From the NCBI RefSeq assembly GCF_002270055.1, contig NZ_NIBG01000027.1:1-59190 (forward strand): 59,190 nucleotides of DNA, in the 5' to 3' direction. Numbering within the stretch: position 1 is the first letter of the stretch; each line of letters begins with the position of its first letter. Origin of the DNA: Anaeromicrobium sediminis. Its GTDB lineage: Bacteria; Bacillota; Clostridia; Peptostreptococcales; Thermotaleaceae. Of this stretch, positions 1 through 8,456 are shown piece after piece. The notes beneath the pieces were generated by a model. That model was given only the letters and a program-made list of their open reading frames with translations, was not told the DNA's origin and did not search any database. Position numbers and translations under genes: made by a program.

Positions 1-143
1 AACAAAATGCTGCTGGAACTGAAGAGGTGGCAGCTTCTACGGAAGAACAAACGGCTACCATTGAGCAGTTATCAGCGTCGGCAGAGCAACTTGCAAATCT
101 TTCAGGTAAACTTCAGGAATCTATACAGAGATTTAATATATAA
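1..143 (+). CDS. Methyl-accepting chemotaxis protein, C-terminal end (partial)
   Basis: The reading frame from base 3 runs to a TAA at 141-143. It encodes about 46 residues of the end of a chemoreceptor signalling helix, including the alternating pattern EEVAASTEEQTATIEQLSA and a final QRFNI. The same style of ending ([17 protein letters not shown] ... EQFKI) closes the two complete chemoreceptors near 45.7 and 47.9 kb. The sensor and membrane parts lie outside the window, so the ligand cannot be inferred. A strong intrinsic terminator follows. Confidence 0.9.
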   Translation, partial: QNAAGTEEVAASTEEQTATIEQLSASAEQLANLSGKLQESIQRFNI

Positions 144-187
144 TTGAGTAGGACCTAAATAATTATTTAGGGTTATTTCAAGAATTG

Positions 188-218
188 GGCTATTGGATAT
201 TCTCCAATGGCCTTTTTT
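188..218 (+). terminator. Intrinsic terminator after the chemoreceptor
   Basis: GGCTATTGGA pairs with TCCAATGGCC (one G-T wobble) around a 5-nt loop, followed by six T. Confidence 0.85.
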
Positions 219-260
219 AAATTATATAGATGATCACATATCTAGGGCTATGATTAACTG

Positions 261-313
261 TCCTAATTCCTTTAAATAAATATATTTATTTAAAGGAATT
301 AGGATGTTTTTTT
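261..313. terminator. Long perfect palindrome, probable bidirectional terminator
   Basis: Two perfectly complementary 22-nt arms (261-282 and 283-304) are followed by TGTTTTTTT. It is the second hairpin between the chemoreceptor and the helicase gene. The rest of the 144-412 gap holds only the helicase promoter and leader, with no further ORF. Confidence 0.65.
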
Positions 314-412
314 AAACTAAAATTGTTAACTACCTTTATTCATGATAAAATAGCAGGATGAATTCAATAATTGATGATAATAATAAATAGTAAGATGAAA
401 GGAATGAATACT

Positions 413-1636
413 ATGAGTAGTTTTTTAGATCTTGGCATTGGAAAAGACTTAAAAGATATATTGAAAAAAAATGGCATTTCACAACCAACCCAGATACAGG
501 AGCAATCTATTCCATCATTATTAAAAGGAAGAGATGTTGTAGCACAAGCTCATACGGGAACAGGAAAAACACTTGCATTTTTGCTTCCTATAATGAAAAA
601 TGTAGATCCTAATAAATCTTGTGTACAAGCATTGATTATTACCCCTACTCGAGAGCTGGCTATTCAAATTACAGCAGAAGCTAAAAAGCTTGCAGAAGCT
701 AAGGGTGTGAATATACTATCAGCCTATGGGGGACAAGATGTAGAGAGACAAGTAAAAAGGTTAAAGGGAGATATACATATAGTCATTGCTACACCAGGGC
801 GATTAATTGATCATTTAAAACGTAAAAGTATTGACTTTGGTAAACTTAAAATGATAGTACTTGATGAAGCGGATCAGATGCTTCATATGGGATTTTTACA
901 AGATGTAGAAGACATAGTGCGTAATACACCAAAAGGACGTCAAACAATGTTTTTTTCTGCAACTATGCCAGAACAAATACGTAAGCTAGCGTCTAGATAT
1001 ATGAAAAATCCATTACATATAAAAACAGAAAATAAAAAGATCGTACTAGATGAAATAGAGCAAGTAGTAGTTGAAACTACTGAAAAAGGAAAATTAGGTG
1101 CACTTTGTAAGTACATAGATGAAAATAATCCTTTTATGGCAATTATATTTTGTAATACAAAGAGTGCTACAATTAAGCTTAATAAACAATTAGGCGAAAG
1201 AGGATACAATTGTGATGAACTTCATGGAGACATGATTCAAAGTAAACGTGAAAAAGTAATGAAAGCTTTTAGGAAACTTGAATTACAATTCTTGGTGGCT
1301 ACAGATTTAGCGGCCCGTGGTCTTGACATAGAAGGTATAACTCATGTATTTAATTATGAGATAACTAATGATACTAAACTCCACATTCATCGTATAGGAC
1401 GTACAGGTAGAGCTGGAGAGAGTGGAACTGCAGTTACATTCGTTACACCTGAAACTATAGAAGCTTTGCGTTCTATTGAAAAAGGTATAAAAATGACCAT
1501 TAAAAACGAAAAAAATACAGGCGAATTTAAAAGGCGTGAAAAAAGAGTATATAATAAACCTAAAAAGTATGGTGAAAAGAAGCATTATGGAAATAAGAAA
1601 AATAGTAATTCTAAATATAAGGCCAAAAGAAAATAA
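413..1636 (+). CDS. DEAD-box ATP-dependent RNA helicase (RhlE/CshA-like)
   Basis: ATP-driven RNA unwinding, probably for ribosome assembly or mRNA turnover; cytoplasmic. Motifs occur in family order: Q motif (GISQPTQIQEQSIP), Walker A AHTGTGKT, PTRELA, TPGR, DEAD, SAT, ARGLDIE and HRIGRTGRAG. The tail of about 40 residues is Lys/Arg-rich, as in RNA-tethering extensions of this family. The frame is open from an upstream TTG at 371, but the ATG at 413 is preferred: it has AAAGGA at 398-403 and gives the typical start MSSFLDLGIG. The length (407 aa) is normal for a short RhlE-type enzyme. It is monocistronic between terminators. The exact paralogue name is not resolved. Confidence 0.93.
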   Translation: MSSFLDLGIGKDLKDILKKNGISQPTQIQEQSIPSLLKGRDVVAQAHTGTGKTLAFLLPIMKNVDPNKSCVQALIITPTRELAIQITAEAKKLAEAKGVNILSAYGGQDVERQVKRLKGDIHIVIATPGRLIDHLKRKSIDFGKLKMIVLDEADQMLHMGFLQDVEDIVRNTPKGRQTMFFSATMPEQIRKLASRYMKNPLHIKTENKKIVLDEIEQVVVETTEKGKLGALCKYIDENNPFMAIIFCNTKSATIKLNKQLGERGYNCDELHGDMIQSKREKVMKAFRKLELQFLVATDLAARGLDIEGITHVFNYEITNDTKLHIHRIGRTGRAGESGTAVTFVTPETIEALRSIEKGIKMTIKNEKNTGEFKRREKRVYNKPKKYGEKKHYGNKKNSNSKYKAKRK

Positions 1637-1682
1637 TTGAAATAACTAGTAAAGTAAATAGCTACAAGCATCAATTAATGAA

Positions 1683-1712
1683 AATACTACTCTAAAATGA
1701 GTAGTATTTTTT
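1683..1712 (+). terminator. Intrinsic terminator of the helicase gene
   Basis: AATACTACTC / GAGTAGTATT around a TAAAAT loop, then a T run. Confidence 0.85.
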
Positions 1713-1822
1713 ATTGAAATGAAAAGATTATAAGATGGAAAACCACCATATACTGTCCCAACTCCTCACCAAATATGTTACATATTCATAATATGAAAAT
1801 TAAGAGAAAGGAGGCAGTAAAA

Positions 1823-3193
1823 ATGTTGACAGGTATCCACTATACTTATATTCTATTTATACTAATTGTGTTAATAACAATGGCACTAAAGAGAGATACA
1901 CTCATACCGTGTATACTAGGTGTATTTTGTATGGCCCTATATGCTAGTAAGGACATTGTATTCTCCATAGGAGGTATATTTAACTCCTTTGTAGTAGCCA
2001 CAAAAGAACTAATAGGTATAATATTGGTTATATCTATTATAGTAGCCCTATCTAAAGCCTTAGAAGAAACAAAAGCTACACAATTAATGGTAACTCCATT
2101 TATTAAAATAATAAAAAATAGAACTAGTGCATTCTTTTCAGTAGGAGTTGTAATGTTAATTCTATCCTGGTTTTTCTGGCCATCTCCTGCTACGGCATTA
2201 GTTGGGGCAATTTTCTTGCCTATCGCAATAAAAGCAGGACTTCCAGCCATAGGAGTAGCTATGGCAATAAATTTATTTGGTCATGGATTAGCATTATCTA
2301 CTGACTTTGTAATTCAAGGGGCTCCTACCATAACAGCCGCCGCCGCTGGAGTTGGTGTGTCTGACATAATGAATGATGGTATGATCTTATATTGGGTTAT
2401 GGCCATAGTTTCTATTGGCATAGGGTATTTTATGCTAGATAGGGATATGAAAAAGGGGAAAATAGAAATTACAGATAGAATAGAAATACATGAAAATGAA
2501 ACATATACTATGAAAACAAAAATATCAGCTCTTTTAGTGCCATTAGGGTTTATGGCTGATGTTGTATGTATGTTTATATTTGATTTAAAGGGCGGAGATG
2601 CTACAGCCTTGATTGGTGGAACTGCTGTACTTCTATTAATACTTATTACATTAATTAACTATGGGAAAAAATCATTAGAAAAAATAACAACTTATATTCA
2701 AGGTGGATTTGGGTTTGGAATAGAAATATTTAGTCCCATTATTCCTATAGCAGCATTTTTCTATTTAGGCCAATTAGGTCCCTTTGCAGAAGCAATAGGA
2801 GGAAGTTTTTTACCAGAGGCATCTCAAGGTATATTATCAGATATAGGAATTGCATTGTCTAACTCCATACCTATGAACAAAGTAATGGTATGTTCCATAG
2901 AGAGTACTATTGGGGCAATAACAGGATTAGATGGATCAGGTTTTTCTGGCATATCTTTAGCAGGATCTTTAGCTAAAGTATTTGGTGAAGCCATTAAAGT
3001 AAAAGCATCTGTTTTAGCCGCATTAGGTCAAATCACTGCAATTTGGGTTGGTGGAGGAACTATAGTTCCTTGGGGATTAATACCTGCAGCCGCAATCTGT
3101 GGAGTATCACCAATGGAACTTGCAAAAAGAAACTTTATACCTGTAATGATAGGTATGGTTGTAACTACTATTGTTGCAATATTTATTATATAA
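1823..3193 (+). CDS. Polytopic membrane permease, ion-transporter-like, substrate unknown
   Basis: A very hydrophobic 456-aa protein with about 10-12 predicted membrane segments and small-residue-rich re-entrant-like stretches (FFWPSPATALVGAIFLP; GGGTIVPWGLIPAAAICG). This resembles the ion-transporter (IT) superfamily of Na+- or H+-coupled anion carriers; a family assignment beyond that would be a guess. The upstream ATG at 1775 lacks a site, while ATG 1823 has AAAGGAGG at 1807-1814, 8 nt upstream. It is followed by a terminator, then a TIM-barrel isomerase and a PucR regulator on the same strand. The trio suggests uptake and catabolism of a small organic compound, which is inference. Confidence 0.7.
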   Translation: MLTGIHYTYILFILIVLITMALKRDTLIPCILGVFCMALYASKDIVFSIGGIFNSFVVATKELIGIILVISIIVALSKALEETKATQLMVTPFIKIIKNRTSAFFSVGVVMLILSWFFWPSPATALVGAIFLPIAIKAGLPAIGVAMAINLFGHGLALSTDFVIQGAPTITAAAAGVGVSDIMNDGMILYWVMAIVSIGIGYFMLDRDMKKGKIEITDRIEIHENETYTMKTKISALLVPLGFMADVVCMFIFDLKGGDATALIGGTAVLLLILITLINYGKKSLEKITTYIQGGFGFGIEIFSPIIPIAAFFYLGQLGPFAEAIGGSFLPEASQGILSDIGIALSNSIPMNKVMVCSIESTIGAITGLDGSGFSGISLAGSLAKVFGEAIKVKASVLAALGQITAIWVGGGTIVPWGLIPAAAICGVSPMELAKRNFIPVMIGMVVTTIVAIFII

Positions 3194-3232
3194 AATATAG
3201 ATTAGCATATTAAAATAAGTTATAAATATAAC

Positions 3233-3271
3233 CCTGTTTTCTTTGAAAAATGAAGAAAACAGGTTTTTTTT
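3233..3271 (+). terminator. Intrinsic terminator of the permease gene
   Basis: CCTGTTTTCTT pairs with AAGAAAACAGG, followed by eight T. Its T-tract doubles as the left arm of the repeat element that follows. Confidence 0.88.
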
Positions 3272-3440
3272 ACTTACTAGGAAATTATAAATTTTAGAAA
3301 CTGCGGATAAGTAAAAAAGTAAGGGGTTGTAGGGGAAGAGTTCCCCTGCCCGCTTTAAAGGAAGGTGCTCAGATTGCGATAGCAATCGTCGAAGGAAACC
3401 ATAGGGTTTCCTAGCGAAGCATAAGAAGTATGCCTTTTTT
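3266..3440 (+). repeat. Structured interspersed repeat, copy A
   Basis: One of three related elements in the window (others at 20310-20473 and 50772-50941). Outer stem TTTTTTACTTA (3266-3276) with TAAGTAAAAAA (3308-3318). Conserved hairpin GGGGAA/TTCCCC. Stem GATTGC-GATA-GCAATC. Stem GGAAACC-ATAG-GGTTTCC. Final stem GCATA/TATGC followed by six T. No ORF. The rest of the 3194-3576 gap (3441-3576) is AT-rich leader for the next gene. Confidence 0.8.
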
Positions 3441-3576
3441 ATATAATTTAGTGGATTCACCATATAAGATAGTGAATAAAGATGCAAAGATATTTTTAAT
3501 TATGTTAATATGTAAAATAACCATAAAAAAAGAACATGGAATATACATTAGATAAATTTAAGTTAGGAGGATTCAT

Positions 3577-4368
3577 ATGAAAATTGGATATGCAGCATCT
3601 AGTGGAGAAATTGATATATTTGATACTTTAGAATATACGAAGAAGAAAGGATTTGATTGTGTTGAGTTGAATATAAACATGCCTATTTTCTTTCCTGAGA
3701 AATTCACAAAGGAAGAACGGCAAAAAATAAAGAGTTTTAAGGATGAAAATCATATAGAAATCACCCTTCATGCACCTGAAGACATAACACTTCTTCAGCT
3801 TCAAGAGGGTATTAGAAGGGCTACCATGGATAGATTAAAGGAAGTTATAGATTTTGGATATGATATAGGAGCAAGTAGAATGACAATGCATATTGGAAGC
3901 TCAGTTTGCTTTACCCTTACAGATAGAAAATCATATCTAGATGAAATTTATATTGAGGAATATAAGAAGGTAGTAAAAGAAAATCTAATGGAATTAAGTG
4001 ATTATGCTAAAAATAAAATAATGATTTGCGTTGAGAATTCAGGAAGATTTCCTAAAGAAATTGTTCAAGATACATTAGAAGAGGTTCTTAAAAAGGAAAA
4101 TTTATATTTAACTTGGGATATAGGCCATTCATATGAGAACAAATACGATGAAGTAAAATTCTTCTTAAAACATATAGATAAAATAAGGACTTGTCACCTA
4201 CATGACAATAATGGAAAAAGTGATCATCAAATAATAGGTAATGGCCATGTGGATTTTCAGTGGCATATGGACAAAATGAAAAGTGCAGATATTTACCATA
4301 TTATTGAGGTAAGACCAAGAGAAAATGCAGTAAAATCCTTAGAAAAACTAAAAGAAATATTGATTTAA
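3577..4368 (+). CDS. Sugar phosphate isomerase/epimerase-like TIM-barrel protein
   Basis: A 263-aa protein of the xylose-isomerase-like TIM barrel / AP-endonuclease-2 fold family. Seen: an N-terminal strand MKIGYAASSGEID, the motif TLHAPED, a metal-ligand-like MICVENSGRFP, LTWDIGHSYEN, CHLHDNNGKSDHQIIGNG (His and Asp ligands) and a final HIIEVRPRE. Family members isomerise or epimerise sugars or act on related carbonyl compounds using a divalent metal; the substrate here is unknown. TTAGGAGG lies just before the ATG. It sits between a permease and a PucR regulator and is probably part of the same physiological unit. Confidence 0.82.
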   Translation: MKIGYAASSGEIDIFDTLEYTKKKGFDCVELNINMPIFFPEKFTKEERQKIKSFKDENHIEITLHAPEDITLLQLQEGIRRATMDRLKEVIDFGYDIGASRMTMHIGSSVCFTLTDRKSYLDEIYIEEYKKVVKENLMELSDYAKNKIMICVENSGRFPKEIVQDTLEEVLKKENLYLTWDIGHSYENKYDEVKFFLKHIDKIRTCHLHDNNGKSDHQIIGNGHVDFQWHMDKMKSADIYHIIEVRPRENAVKSLEKLKEILI

Positions 4369-4498
4369 TATCATTACCAGAAGGCTTTGAAATTATATGT
4401 AGGATAGTTATTCTAATTCATTTGAGTAAAAAGATACATAAAAATAATGTATAATATTCTTAAGTATTCAGATAATTTACCATCTAAGGGGTGAATAA

Positions 4499-5656
4499 AT
4501 GGCATTAACAGTTCATGAAGCATTGAAATTAGATGCATTAAAAAGATTTAGGCTCGTTGCAGGGATGAGTGGATTGGATAGGAAAATAACTAGAGCTGGA
4601 ATATTGGATCATGAGGTTGGAGAACAAATTCTTAATTCAGTTCAAGTGGGAGAATTTATCTTTAGTAATCTACTTGCTATTAGGGATCAACCAGAGATGA
4701 TTGTTGATTTTGTAAGAAATTTAATTGATGCACAAGCAGCATGTTTTGCAATTAAAACCATTTATTTTAAGGAAATCCCTAAAGAAGCTATAGAATTAGC
4801 TCATGAACATGGATTACCCCTATTTTTATTTGATGAAACCTATGTGGAGACCATAATCCTAGAAATTGATAAAGCTATTAATATTAAAAATCACCAAGAA
4901 CATATAAAATTGATTATTGATCAAATTACAGAGAGTAACCTGAACGAATTTCACATACGTGACCTGGCTTACCAGATTAATAGGAATTTTAAGAAAAACT
5001 TTATTGTTTACTTTGCAACAGAAATAGAAGTACATGGAGGAACTAATACACCACTATTTAATCCAAACAATCTGAGTCAGTTTTTAGGTGGGAATTCTTT
5101 AGTTATTTCCTACAGAAATGGATATTTAATCATTGCAACATATGATAAGGATGATCATGAATATATTAAAAAAGTTTCTGAATCGGCCCTAAAATCTTCT
5201 GGTTTAATGGACGGTACCTATAGATTAGGAATTAGCGAAATCAAGAATAGTTTAGGACTTTTAGGCAGAGCGATTGACGAGAGTAAATATGCCTATGATT
5301 TTGCATATCTTTATGATATGAATGAAGTTTCATTTCTGAATATGGGAATTTACCAATTGTTGATTCCAATTATGAATAATCCTTGGGTTTATTCATTTTA
5401 TAAGGGTATAATTGAAAAACTCACTAATTATGATAATAATAAGGGAACGGACCTTTTAAATACTGCCATTGCCTATGTGGAGAGTGAAGGGAATATACAA
5501 ACCACATCTAAAAACTTATTTCAACATACGAATACCATACGTTATCGTATTAGAAAAATTAATGAAATATTAGAGACTAGTCAACTAAAAGGCATGACTT
5601 ATGAGACCCTAGCTATGGCTATTCGATTATATTTAATTAACTCTAAGTTATTATAA
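4499..5656 (+). CDS. PucR-family transcriptional regulator
   Basis: 385 aa. The N-terminal half matches the PucR N-terminal domain (VHEALKLDALKRFRLVAGMSG ... VGEFIFSNLLAIRDQPE). The C-terminal end carries the PucR helix-turn-helix (YVESEGNIQTTSKNLFQHTN followed by TIRYRIRKINEILE). PucR proteins are usually activators of catabolic genes (purines, amino compounds). Start ATG 4499 with AAGGGGTGA upstream. It sits downstream of the permease and TIM-barrel genes and is the likely regulator of that cluster (inference). A terminator follows. Confidence 0.9.
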   Translation: MALTVHEALKLDALKRFRLVAGMSGLDRKITRAGILDHEVGEQILNSVQVGEFIFSNLLAIRDQPEMIVDFVRNLIDAQAACFAIKTIYFKEIPKEAIELAHEHGLPLFLFDETYVETIILEIDKAINIKNHQEHIKLIIDQITESNLNEFHIRDLAYQINRNFKKNFIVYFATEIEVHGGTNTPLFNPNNLSQFLGGNSLVISYRNGYLIIATYDKDDHEYIKKVSESALKSSGLMDGTYRLGISEIKNSLGLLGRAIDESKYAYDFAYLYDMNEVSFLNMGIYQLLIPIMNNPWVYSFYKGIIEKLTNYDNNKGTDLLNTAIAYVESEGNIQTTSKNLFQHTNTIRYRIRKINEILETSQLKGMTYETLAMAIRLYLINSKLL

Positions 5657-5680
5657 ATTAAGTAAAAATATGTTTTTTAA

Positions 5681-5725
5681 AGGCTAACCAATTTGTATAA
5701 TATACAAATTGAGTAGCTTTTTTTT
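5681..5725 (+). terminator. Intrinsic terminator of the pucR-like gene
   Basis: A long imperfect stem whose core CAATTTGTAT pairs with ATACAAATTG, with outer pairs GGCTA/TAGCT, followed by a T-tract. Confidence 0.85.
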
Positions 5726-5826
5726 GTATTAATTGAAATGCTACCATTTATATGAATAATATATAATTGTTGGAGAACAGCAAGTGGGTTTAGAGTAATA
5801 AACCAGTATAAAGAGGAGGGATGGTC

Positions 5827-6717
5827 ATGAAAAAATGGAAAGCAGAATTTCTTATGATATTAATTGTGGCACTTTGGGGGTTGTCATATAGTTTAACTAA
5901 GCCAATACTTGATAATATTGGAATATTTAATTTTATGGCCCTTCGATTTTTGATTGGTGGATGTGTATTGTCCACAATATTATTTTTACTGGGACATAGG
6001 AAGATCATACGTGAACAATTGGTTGGAGGAGTAATCACAGGAGGAGTTTTGTTTCTCGCCTTTACACTTCATACCATTGGATTAAAATATACAACTGTTG
6101 CTAAAAATGCATTTATTGTTGGCAGCAGTGTGGTGTTTGTACCTTTTATTGCAACTTATATAAAAAAGGAAAAACAGCCTAAACTTATTTGGGTTGGAAC
6201 TTGTTTGGCTATACTAGGTCTTGGATTAGTAACATTAGAAGGTAGCCAAGGTGGAGTTAATTTTGGTGATCTAATGACTTTAGGAGGATCAGTAATTTTG
6301 GCCTATTACATTATTCTAGTGGAAGAGTACGTTAAAAAGTATGATGCAACAGTAATTTCAGCTATTCAAGTTAGTGTTGTTGGAGTTTTAAGTTTAATAT
6401 TATCTTTTATTATAGAAACACCAACTATAAATCTGCCTTCAGAAACTTGGAAGGGCATGTTGTTTTTAGCAATTGTATGTACGTCTTTTGCATATTTATT
6501 GGCAAATGTAACTCAAAAGTACATTCCTGCCTCTAATATGGCCCTTATATATACTTTGGAGCCAATTTTTGCAGCTGTATTTGGATGGATATTTTTATCT
6601 GAAACTATGGGATTACAAACATTCATTGGTGCCATAGTTATTATAATTAGTGTGGCTATGCCAAATATAGGTATATTGATTAATAAAATAGGTAGGATTG
6701 TTCAGGCAGAACAATAA
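5827..6717 (+). CDS. EamA/DMT-family transporter
   Basis: 296 aa with ten hydrophobic helices arranged as two EamA repeats. The first repeat starts MKKWKAEFLMILIVALWGLSY; the second contains FAYLLANVTQKYIPASNMAL followed by IYTLEPIFAAVFG, the hallmark of RhaT/YdcZ-like drug/metabolite exporters. The ligand is not predictable from sequence. There are two in-frame ATG codons, 5821 and 5827. AGGAGG at 5814-5819 is only 1 nt from the first but 7 nt from the second, so 5827 is chosen. It converges on the HxlR gene through a shared hairpin. Confidence 0.9.
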   Translation: MKKWKAEFLMILIVALWGLSYSLTKPILDNIGIFNFMALRFLIGGCVLSTILFLLGHRKIIREQLVGGVITGGVLFLAFTLHTIGLKYTTVAKNAFIVGSSVVFVPFIATYIKKEKQPKLIWVGTCLAILGLGLVTLEGSQGGVNFGDLMTLGGSVILAYYIILVEEYVKKYDATVISAIQVSVVGVLSLILSFIIETPTINLPSETWKGMLFLAIVCTSFAYLLANVTQKYIPASNMALIYTLEPIFAAVFGWIFLSETMGLQTFIGAIVIIISVAMPNIGILINKIGRIVQAEQ

Positions 6718-6762
6718 AATTATAAATGAAAAATAAACTAAGCTATTATGTCCCTTTTGAAT

Positions 6763-6810
6763 AAAAAGAGAAAAATATTTTACTATGATGTAAAATGTTT
6801 TTCTCTTTTT
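6763..6810. terminator. Bidirectional terminator between convergent genes
   Basis: AAAAAGAGAAAAATATTTTA and the matching GTAAAAT...TTTTTCTCTTTTT form a hairpin of about 20 bp with an A-run on one side and a T-run on the other. It serves both the DMT gene (+) and the HxlR gene (-). Confidence 0.8.
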
Positions 6811-6840
6811 AAATACAAAATTTTAACTTTGTATATTATC

Positions 6841-7188
6841 CTATTTCTTCTTATTTTCATGCTCATATCCCCAGGAGCACATAAAATCTAATACTGGGAC
6901 TAATGTTTTTCCCTTTTCTGTTATACTATACTCTACTTTTGGTGGTATTACCTTATAATCCTTTCTATGAATTAATTCATCGGTTACTAATTCTTTTAAT
7001 TGTTGACTTAGCATTTTATTAGTAACTGAAGGTATAAATCTTTTAATTTCTCCATACCTCTTTATCCCCTTTTTTGCTAAAAACCATAGGATTAATGGTT
7101 TCCACTTTCCTCCCATAATAGATAGGGTAAATTCTATACCGCATTCGGAGCTAGTTAGATTTTCAATTTTTTCTAAATCCTTATTCAT
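6841..7188 (-). CDS. HxlR-family winged-helix regulator
   Basis: 115 aa. Family hallmarks: an early cysteine (SSECGIEFTLSIMGGKWKPL), the DNA-binding segment RYGEIKRFIPSVTNKMLSQQ and the wing VEYSITEKGKTL. The frame extends upstream, but GGAGGGAT sits ideally before the ATG at 7188, so the shorter start is used. HxlR proteins typically sense reactive electrophiles, disulfide stress or metabolites through that Cys. It is divergent from an ArsP-like permease, and two adjacent AAAGT/ACTTT inverted repeats lie in the shared promoter region. It likely controls the permease (inference). Confidence 0.92.
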   Translation of the reverse strand: MNKDLEKIENLTSSECGIEFTLSIMGGKWKPLILWFLAKKGIKRYGEIKRFIPSVTNKMLSQQLKELVTDELIHRKDYKVIPPKVEYSITEKGKTLVPVLDFMCSWGYEHENKKK

Positions 7189-7236
7189 GATAAATCCCTC
7201 CATTTTCATAGATTTTAATTGAAATATAGTATCTAA

Positions 7237-7268
7237 AAAGTAACTAGTAACTTTAAAGTGCGTACTTT
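7237..7268. promoter_or_regulatory. Two adjacent AAAGT/ACTTT inverted repeats, candidate HxlR operator
   Basis: AAAGT-N8-ACTTT at 7237-7254 is directly followed by AAAGT-N4-ACTTT at 7255-7268. Their centres are 16 bp apart, placing the sites about 1.5 helical turns apart. The site lies between the divergent regulator and permease genes. Confidence 0.5.
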
Positions 7269-7338
7269 TATTTTAAACTATATAAATTATAATAAACCCA
7301 TAGTCAAAAGAAATCAAATAAAAAAGGAGGAAGGAAAA

Positions 7339-8271
7339 ATGTCTCAAGCAAACAATCTTACTGTGGCGTTAGGATTTTTTAAACATATTGCAGGAGAACT
7401 TGTTGTCCTATTTATTGCAATAAGTTTCTTGGTAGCACTACTTCAAAGGTATATATCTCAAGAAACAATAAAAAGGATTTTGACAAAGCCTCATAAGGGC
7501 CTTCAAAACATAATGGGAGCAGCACTAGGCGCCATAACTCCATTTTGCTCATGTTCTACAATACCTATTCTTGTGGGCCTGTTTAAAAGTGGAGCTCCAT
7601 TTGGAGGAACTATTTCATTTTTAATAACTTCACCAGTACTAAATCCAATGATTATTATACTTTTCATGAAATTCTTTGGAGTTAAAATTACTATAATTTA
7701 CTCAGTGGTTACATTCGTATTTGCAGTTTTAATAGGAACATTATTAGAAAAACTTGGAATGGAAAATCAAGTAAAAAATGTTGCAATCAAAGGTGGCCAT
7801 AATGAAGAAATAACTTATGATGTGCTAGAAGGAACACCTATGGAAAAGCACATGGAAGTTTTTAAACTTTCTATTAGAGATACATTCTCATTATTTGTTA
7901 AGGTGTTACCATTCTTGTTTGTAGGAGCAGGTGTAGGTGCATTTATATATGGATTTGTACCCGAAAGTTTTATTGTGAAAGTTGCTGGACCTGATAATTT
8001 ATTTGCTGTTCCCGTTTCAGCAATTATTGGAGTTCCCATGTATGTGCGAACAGAAACTATGATTCCAATAGCAAAGGCGCTTAATGCATCAGGTATGAGT
8101 ATGGGTGCAATAATGGCACTTATTATAGGAGGAGCAGGAGCAAGTATACCTGAGGTTACATTGCTTAATACAATATTTAAGAAAAAAATGGTTATAGCTT
8201 TTGTTGTATCAGTTTTCTCAGTAGCCACAATTACTGGTTATATTTTCAATATATTTAATGTAATACAATAA
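7339..8271 (+). CDS. ArsP/YraQ-type (DUF318) permease
   Basis: A 310-aa membrane protein with about 8 hydrophobic helices. The diagnostic segment is AALGAITPFCSCSTIPIL, with its two cysteines; a second repeat-like segment is MALIIGGAGASIPEVTL. The family includes ArsP (efflux of trivalent organoarsenicals) and YraQ-like permeases tied to thiol/metal stress. Start ATG 7339 has AAAGGAGG upstream; an upstream in-frame GTG (7258) falls inside the presumed operator and is rejected. It is followed by a tiny Cys-containing ORF that is probably co-transcribed. Confidence 0.88.
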   Translation: MSQANNLTVALGFFKHIAGELVVLFIAISFLVALLQRYISQETIKRILTKPHKGLQNIMGAALGAITPFCSCSTIPILVGLFKSGAPFGGTISFLITSPVLNPMIIILFMKFFGVKITIIYSVVTFVFAVLIGTLLEKLGMENQVKNVAIKGGHNEEITYDVLEGTPMEKHMEVFKLSIRDTFSLFVKVLPFLFVGAGVGAFIYGFVPESFIVKVAGPDNLFAVPVSAIIGVPMYVRTETMIPIAKALNASGMSMGAIMALIIGGAGASIPEVTLLNTIFKKKMVIAFVVSVFSVATITGYIFNIFNVIQ

Positions 8272-8298
8272 CCTATTGATCTAAGGGAGGTGAAATTT

Positions 8299-8427
8299 GT
8301 GAGTAAGGACAAAAAATCAATCTTAGGTAAACTATTTGGCGGTTCAGGTGGATGCAACTGTGGCGTTGAAATAGTTGAAGAAAAAGATGAGAAAAAGTTA
8401 AAAGATAAGAAGAATAAAGAAAAATAG
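8299..8427 (+). CDS. 42-aa Cys-motif protein coupled to the ArsP-like permease
   Basis: GTG start with GGGAGGTG upstream. The product begins SKDKKSILGKLFGG, then SGGCNCGVEIVEE, and ends in a Lys/Asp/Glu-rich tail. It is too short for usual ORF callers, but the strong ribosome binding site, the 27-nt gap after the permease and a terminator that overlaps the stop codon argue that it is real. Small soluble proteins with a paired-cysteine knuckle commonly accompany this permease family (from memory, not checked). It could bind or deliver a thiophilic metal or metalloid. Confidence 0.75.
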   Translation: MSKDKKSILGKLFGGSGGCNCGVEIVEEKDEKKLKDKKNKEK

Positions 8428-8456
8428 AAGATGATTTTTATCATCTTCTATTTTTT
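8425..8456 (+). terminator. Intrinsic terminator overlapping the small ORF stop codon
   Basis: TAGAAGATGA / TCATCTTCTA followed by six T. Confidence 0.88.

Noticed and set aside
3107-3487. 126-aa minus-strand ORF across the end of the permease gene and repeat copy A
   Set aside because: Runs antisense through a real gene, its terminator and a structured repeat; no supporting site.
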